Assembly (NCBI GenBank): GCA_027596945.1
Contig: JADGJH010001102.1
Span: forward strand, 1-11,927
Direction of reading: 5' to 3'
Source: Physocladia obscura
Lineage: Eukaryota > Chytridiomycota > Chytridiomycetes > Chytridiales > Chytriomycetaceae
DNA length: 11,927 bases
Below the pieces are notes generated by a model. It ran no database searches. It saw nothing but the letters and a program-made list of their open reading frames with translations, and was not told where the DNA came from. Shown here in pieces: positions 9,197-11,927 of the stretch. Made by a program: the position numbers and the translations under genes. Numbering within the stretch: the stretch's first letter is position 1; the number at the start of each line of letters is the position of its first letter.

Positions 9197-11349
9197 TCAC
9201 TGTTTTCGTGAAATCAACCCTTTCATCATATCAAACGAGTTTCCGTCTGGTTGAAGCAGATACACCTGCCCACTACCGCCAAATACATTATTACCATCAT
9301 CAACTCCAACAGCATTCAACAACCCGCTTTTATCGATTCCCACAATCCGCGCCGACGTCTTGTGCTCCTTTAAATAAACGTATTGGTCTGAATGGAGCCA
9401 TGCGGCATAATAGCTTTTCAGGAATGGTTCAAACGCAAACTTGGCATGTTCAGTTGCTGTAAATTTGTTGTACATTTCTTCAAATGATGTGAGAATGCTG
9501 GCAAGAACTTGTTCGATGGATAGTGGAGGAATTTTTTGAGATTCTGATGAAATTGTTTCGTTGTGTTGTGAAATTAAATCGTTGAGTGATAGCGTTGGCT
9601 GTTTGTTTGATACATTTAAGCCGCTGCCTGAAGAAACATTTGTGTATAAGAGGCTTCATGATGCTTCAAAAATAAAAATATATCACCTATAACAATATCA
9701 AAAACACCGTCGACATAGCTTGAAGTGACAAGAATCCCGCCAATTTTTTTCAAAACCTTCTTTTTGACCTTTGAACTTTCAGTAGCTTCTTTATTACTCT
9801 CATCATTTGTCCAGCAATAAATATCGTTCGGCCATTTAAGTCTGACGCCAATATCCCCACCAGTGAGATTCCTGACGCCGTGAATAACGGCAAGTGCAAA
9901 AAGATACTGCAAAAACACGGCACTGCTCGCATCACGATGTTTCAACGCAAGACTGAATTGCAGGCATCCGTCTTGACTTACCCAAGAGTTTGAGCCGCGA
10001 CCACGTCCACTGAATTGATGAGACGCAACACAAACAAGACCGTCTGGAATATGCGACGCAAATGCGTAGTTTTTTTCGAGAAATGTTTGGGTCGATCCAG
10101 TGGAACGCGCATACAGAATTTGTGAACCGAATCTCCATGACTCTTTCAAGCTGGTGGTGGCGGTTGTGGCAGAAGTGCGGTTAGATTTTAGATTTGAAAA
10201 ATAGACGGTCATGTCAAATTTCTGACTTGGATCTTGAATAGCATTCGGATATTGAGAATTTGAGTACAATATTTTAATCAAGTTTGACGTATTTTCTGCC
10301 GATTCCGTTTTGATTTCCTTTCCCGTGGTATATAGGCCGATGTCGGAGAAATTTTCACATTCAATAAACTGGATTACATTAACCGTATCTTTGACTGGAT
10401 TTGAATCAGTAACAAAATGGGAAATCCAAGAAATATCAGCTTCAGGCAAAGAAGAAAATGTGAAGGGATCAGATTCGAGAGTTGGTGGCTGAGGCGCAGA
10501 ATTTGTGACGGCAAGACCAAGAAGTGAAAGTAAAGAAGCAAGAAGCAGGCCTTGGTGTGTGTTCCATTCAGATAATTGAAGGCCTTTAGTGTCTTCGCTT
10601 GCAAATTCTAGATGAGGGCCGCACAACACAGCAGCTCCTTTTCCAAATTCAACATGAATAATTGCGGGCATATTGGTGGCATTATCAGTGAGAACACCAG
10701 CATGATTTTCCGCATACGAAGCGAGAACCGAAACGCGCACGTGTTCCTCTTTTTGATCAATATGAAAGTACGGAGAACCGTTACAGTAAACAGCCATAGA
10801 TTGCGGGATATTATTTTTTAAAGCTGAAGACACGGAAATTGAAACTGCGCGCGCACCAGTTTCGTCATCATAGGAAAATGCGGGAGTTACGCTGCCTTTT
10901 GCAATACATGGCGCGAGATTCAAAGCGCGATCGCCGACAACTCGAAGCACAGAATCCTTTGGTTCAAACTCGACGCGTTTGCTGGCAAAATAAGCGCCGG
11001 CGCAGATTCCCAAGTAACGGCCGCCCTGTTGCACAAAACTGCGCATTTCGGCAGTACCACGTGGGCCGAGTGACTTGTAACGACAGTAAAGAATTAACTC
11101 GGAAAGAAAAAACGGACACTCGATATTCGCAATAGAATGAATTATCACCTCTACATAAGGCAAGTCACGGCCCCCAGGAACAACAACAAGGGCTGTTGAG
11201 TCTTTCCACGGTTTGTCAGGATGCAAAAACTCTGTGGCGCCGACACTCAGCACATCGTAACGGCCGCCAAGCAGCCGTTTGAGAACGTGTAGTGTCGCTT
11301 CCCGGCTGCGCGGCGAAGTTCCTGGCCCAGAGTACACGAGAACATTCAT
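9197..11349 (-). CDS. BPL1: Biotin-protein ligase with N-terminal amidotransferase-like domain (3 exons, ~672 aa)
   Basis: Activates biotin with ATP and transfers it to a lysine of carboxylases (acetyl-CoA and pyruvate carboxylase). Exons on the minus strand: 11349-11149, 11073-9687, 9627-9197; 673 codons with TGA, close to yeast Bpl1 (690 aa). Residues 1-~255 form the BPL_N class I glutamine-amidotransferase-like domain: VVVPGGRDLPY, then GGRYLGICAGAY with nucleophile-elbow C91. The ligase core is ~380-600: STGSTQT (391), GRGRGS (423) followed by W, RLKWPNDIY (KWPND 480-484), KIGGILV (511), IGSGLNVSN across the last intron, and PTLSLND. The C-terminus (VVGID-like hinge, GGSGQVYLLQPDG) is the BPL_C domain. 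The 75-nt first intron has no stop and keeps frame; removing it gives YVESLGPRG, as expected for fungal homologues. The ATG has A at -3 and lies 54 nt from the divergent ATG at 11404. Confidence 0.95.
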
Positions 11350-11395
11350 AGTTAAAAATAATAAAAATATTGCGAGTTTTTTAAATCTGAGTTTT

Positions 11396-11406
11396 CATTT
11401 GAAATG
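11396..11406. repeat. Short palindrome ending on the upstream ATG of copy 2
   Basis: CATTT-G-AAATG is a perfect 11-nt palindrome whose last three bases are the ATG at 11404. It is preceded by GAGTTTT (11390-11395 region), as is the palindrome pair before copy 1. On the minus strand its ATG would open a five-codon upstream frame (MKTQI, stop) in the BPL leader, if transcription starts that far upstream. Confidence 0.45.
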
Positions 11407-11474
11407 TCAAAAGTGTACAGATTGACACTGCAGCCATCGATCAAGGGATCAAAAAAACAAAAAATGGGGACAGA

Positions 11475-11927
11475 ATGGCCATTGTGACTGTCGAGGGGGA
11501 TAATGTTGAAGAGGTGGTGCAGGGAATCTGGAATGTATCAAAACAAAACATTAAATGCATAGCAGGTCTCAAAGACAGGAAATATACTCTTGACAAATAT
11601 GAAGTCACAGTTGAAAAGTTTGGCCTCTTTGTGGAATTAGTGAATGGGAACAGCAAATACTCATATGGCAATGGTGAGCCTTTCTTATGGGAGTCTTTTC
11701 AAAAAACACAACAGACATTGATGAGAAAACAACACAACTGTTGCAACAAATTCTTCAAAATTTAGTGAATAAAGGTGACAAGATAAAGCTATTCATCTAC
11801 ATCTACTTTACTTTGCTTCATTTTGTTAAGGATTGGGAAAAATTTAATCATGAAGTCTTGACATTGCCTGCAAATCTAGTTGACCACTCTGGGGCATCAA
11901 ACAAAGCACGAATAAGCAATATTATTA
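11475..11927 (+). CDS. Copy 2 of the unrecognised two-exon gene family, partial at the right edge
   Basis: Function not recognised. From ATG 11475 exon 1 runs to 11673 (66 codons plus one base); the donor is GTGAGC, the intron 41 nt (11674-11714), and exon 2 (11715-11927) stays open for 70 codons to the window end, so the 3' part is missing. Visible motifs: EEVVQGIWNV, RKYTLDKYEVTVEKFGLFVE, KYSYG, then IDEKTTQLLQQILQNLV and KDWEKFNHEVLTLP. No signal peptide, clear membrane span or catalytic motif is evident; a short hydrophobic stretch (KLFIYIYFTLLHFV) is present. Similarity to copy 1 begins upstream of 11475, and the homologous frame is open back to a TGA at 11400-11402 but has no ATG before 11475. 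An ATG at 11404 is out of frame by two bases. So this is either a gene starting at 11475 or a copy with a damaged 5' end. Retained frame across the splice supports recent coding function. Confidence 0.5.

Noticed and set aside
11766..11821. Possible second intron in copy 2 (GTGACA ... TTAAG, 56 nt)
   Set aside because: Removing it shifts the frame into a nearby TAA, whereas the unspliced frame stays open to the window end.

Overview
The window looks like nuclear DNA of an early-diverging fungus, possibly a chytrid. It is AT-rich outside genes, has many short GT-AG introns (48-87 nt in the confident genes), and carries typically fungal proteins: a Jsn1/Puf2-type RRM+PUM protein and a Bpl1-type biotin ligase with an amidotransferase-like N-terminus. 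The lineage is an inference; kingdom Fungi is fairly safe.

Layout, left to right. (1) 43-3607, minus: a five-exon gene for a ~1110-residue Jsn1/Puf1/Puf2-like mRNA-binding protein. (2) 3608-4245: intergenic, with a weak TATA-like element. (3) 4246-7214, minus: a nine-exon gene for a ~835-residue ubiquitin-specific protease of the USP2/USP21 type with a 467-residue Ser-rich N-terminal extension. (4) 7408-8348, minus: a decayed F-box/leucine-rich-repeat gene with several stops and a frameshift. (5) 8593-8958, plus: a broken copy of an unrecognised gene, preceded by two abutting palindromes. (6) 9197-11349, minus: a three-exon biotin-protein ligase gene (~672 aa). (7) 11404/11475 to the right edge, plus: a second, better-preserved copy of the unrecognised gene, running off the window.

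The three housekeeping genes are all on the minus strand and act in unrelated processes (mRNA regulation, deubiquitination, protein biotinylation). The BPL gene sits between the two copies of the unrecognised family, which share an intron at the same position. This is the least ordinary part of the window: a dispersed lineage-specific gene family in different stages of decay beside an F-box/LRR pseudogene. I did not recognise a complete new multi-gene system.

All exon joins were derived by hand from GT-AG sites, reading-frame continuity and family motifs. The phases are arithmetically consistent across every confident gene. No RNA genes, CRISPR arrays or intact transposons were seen.
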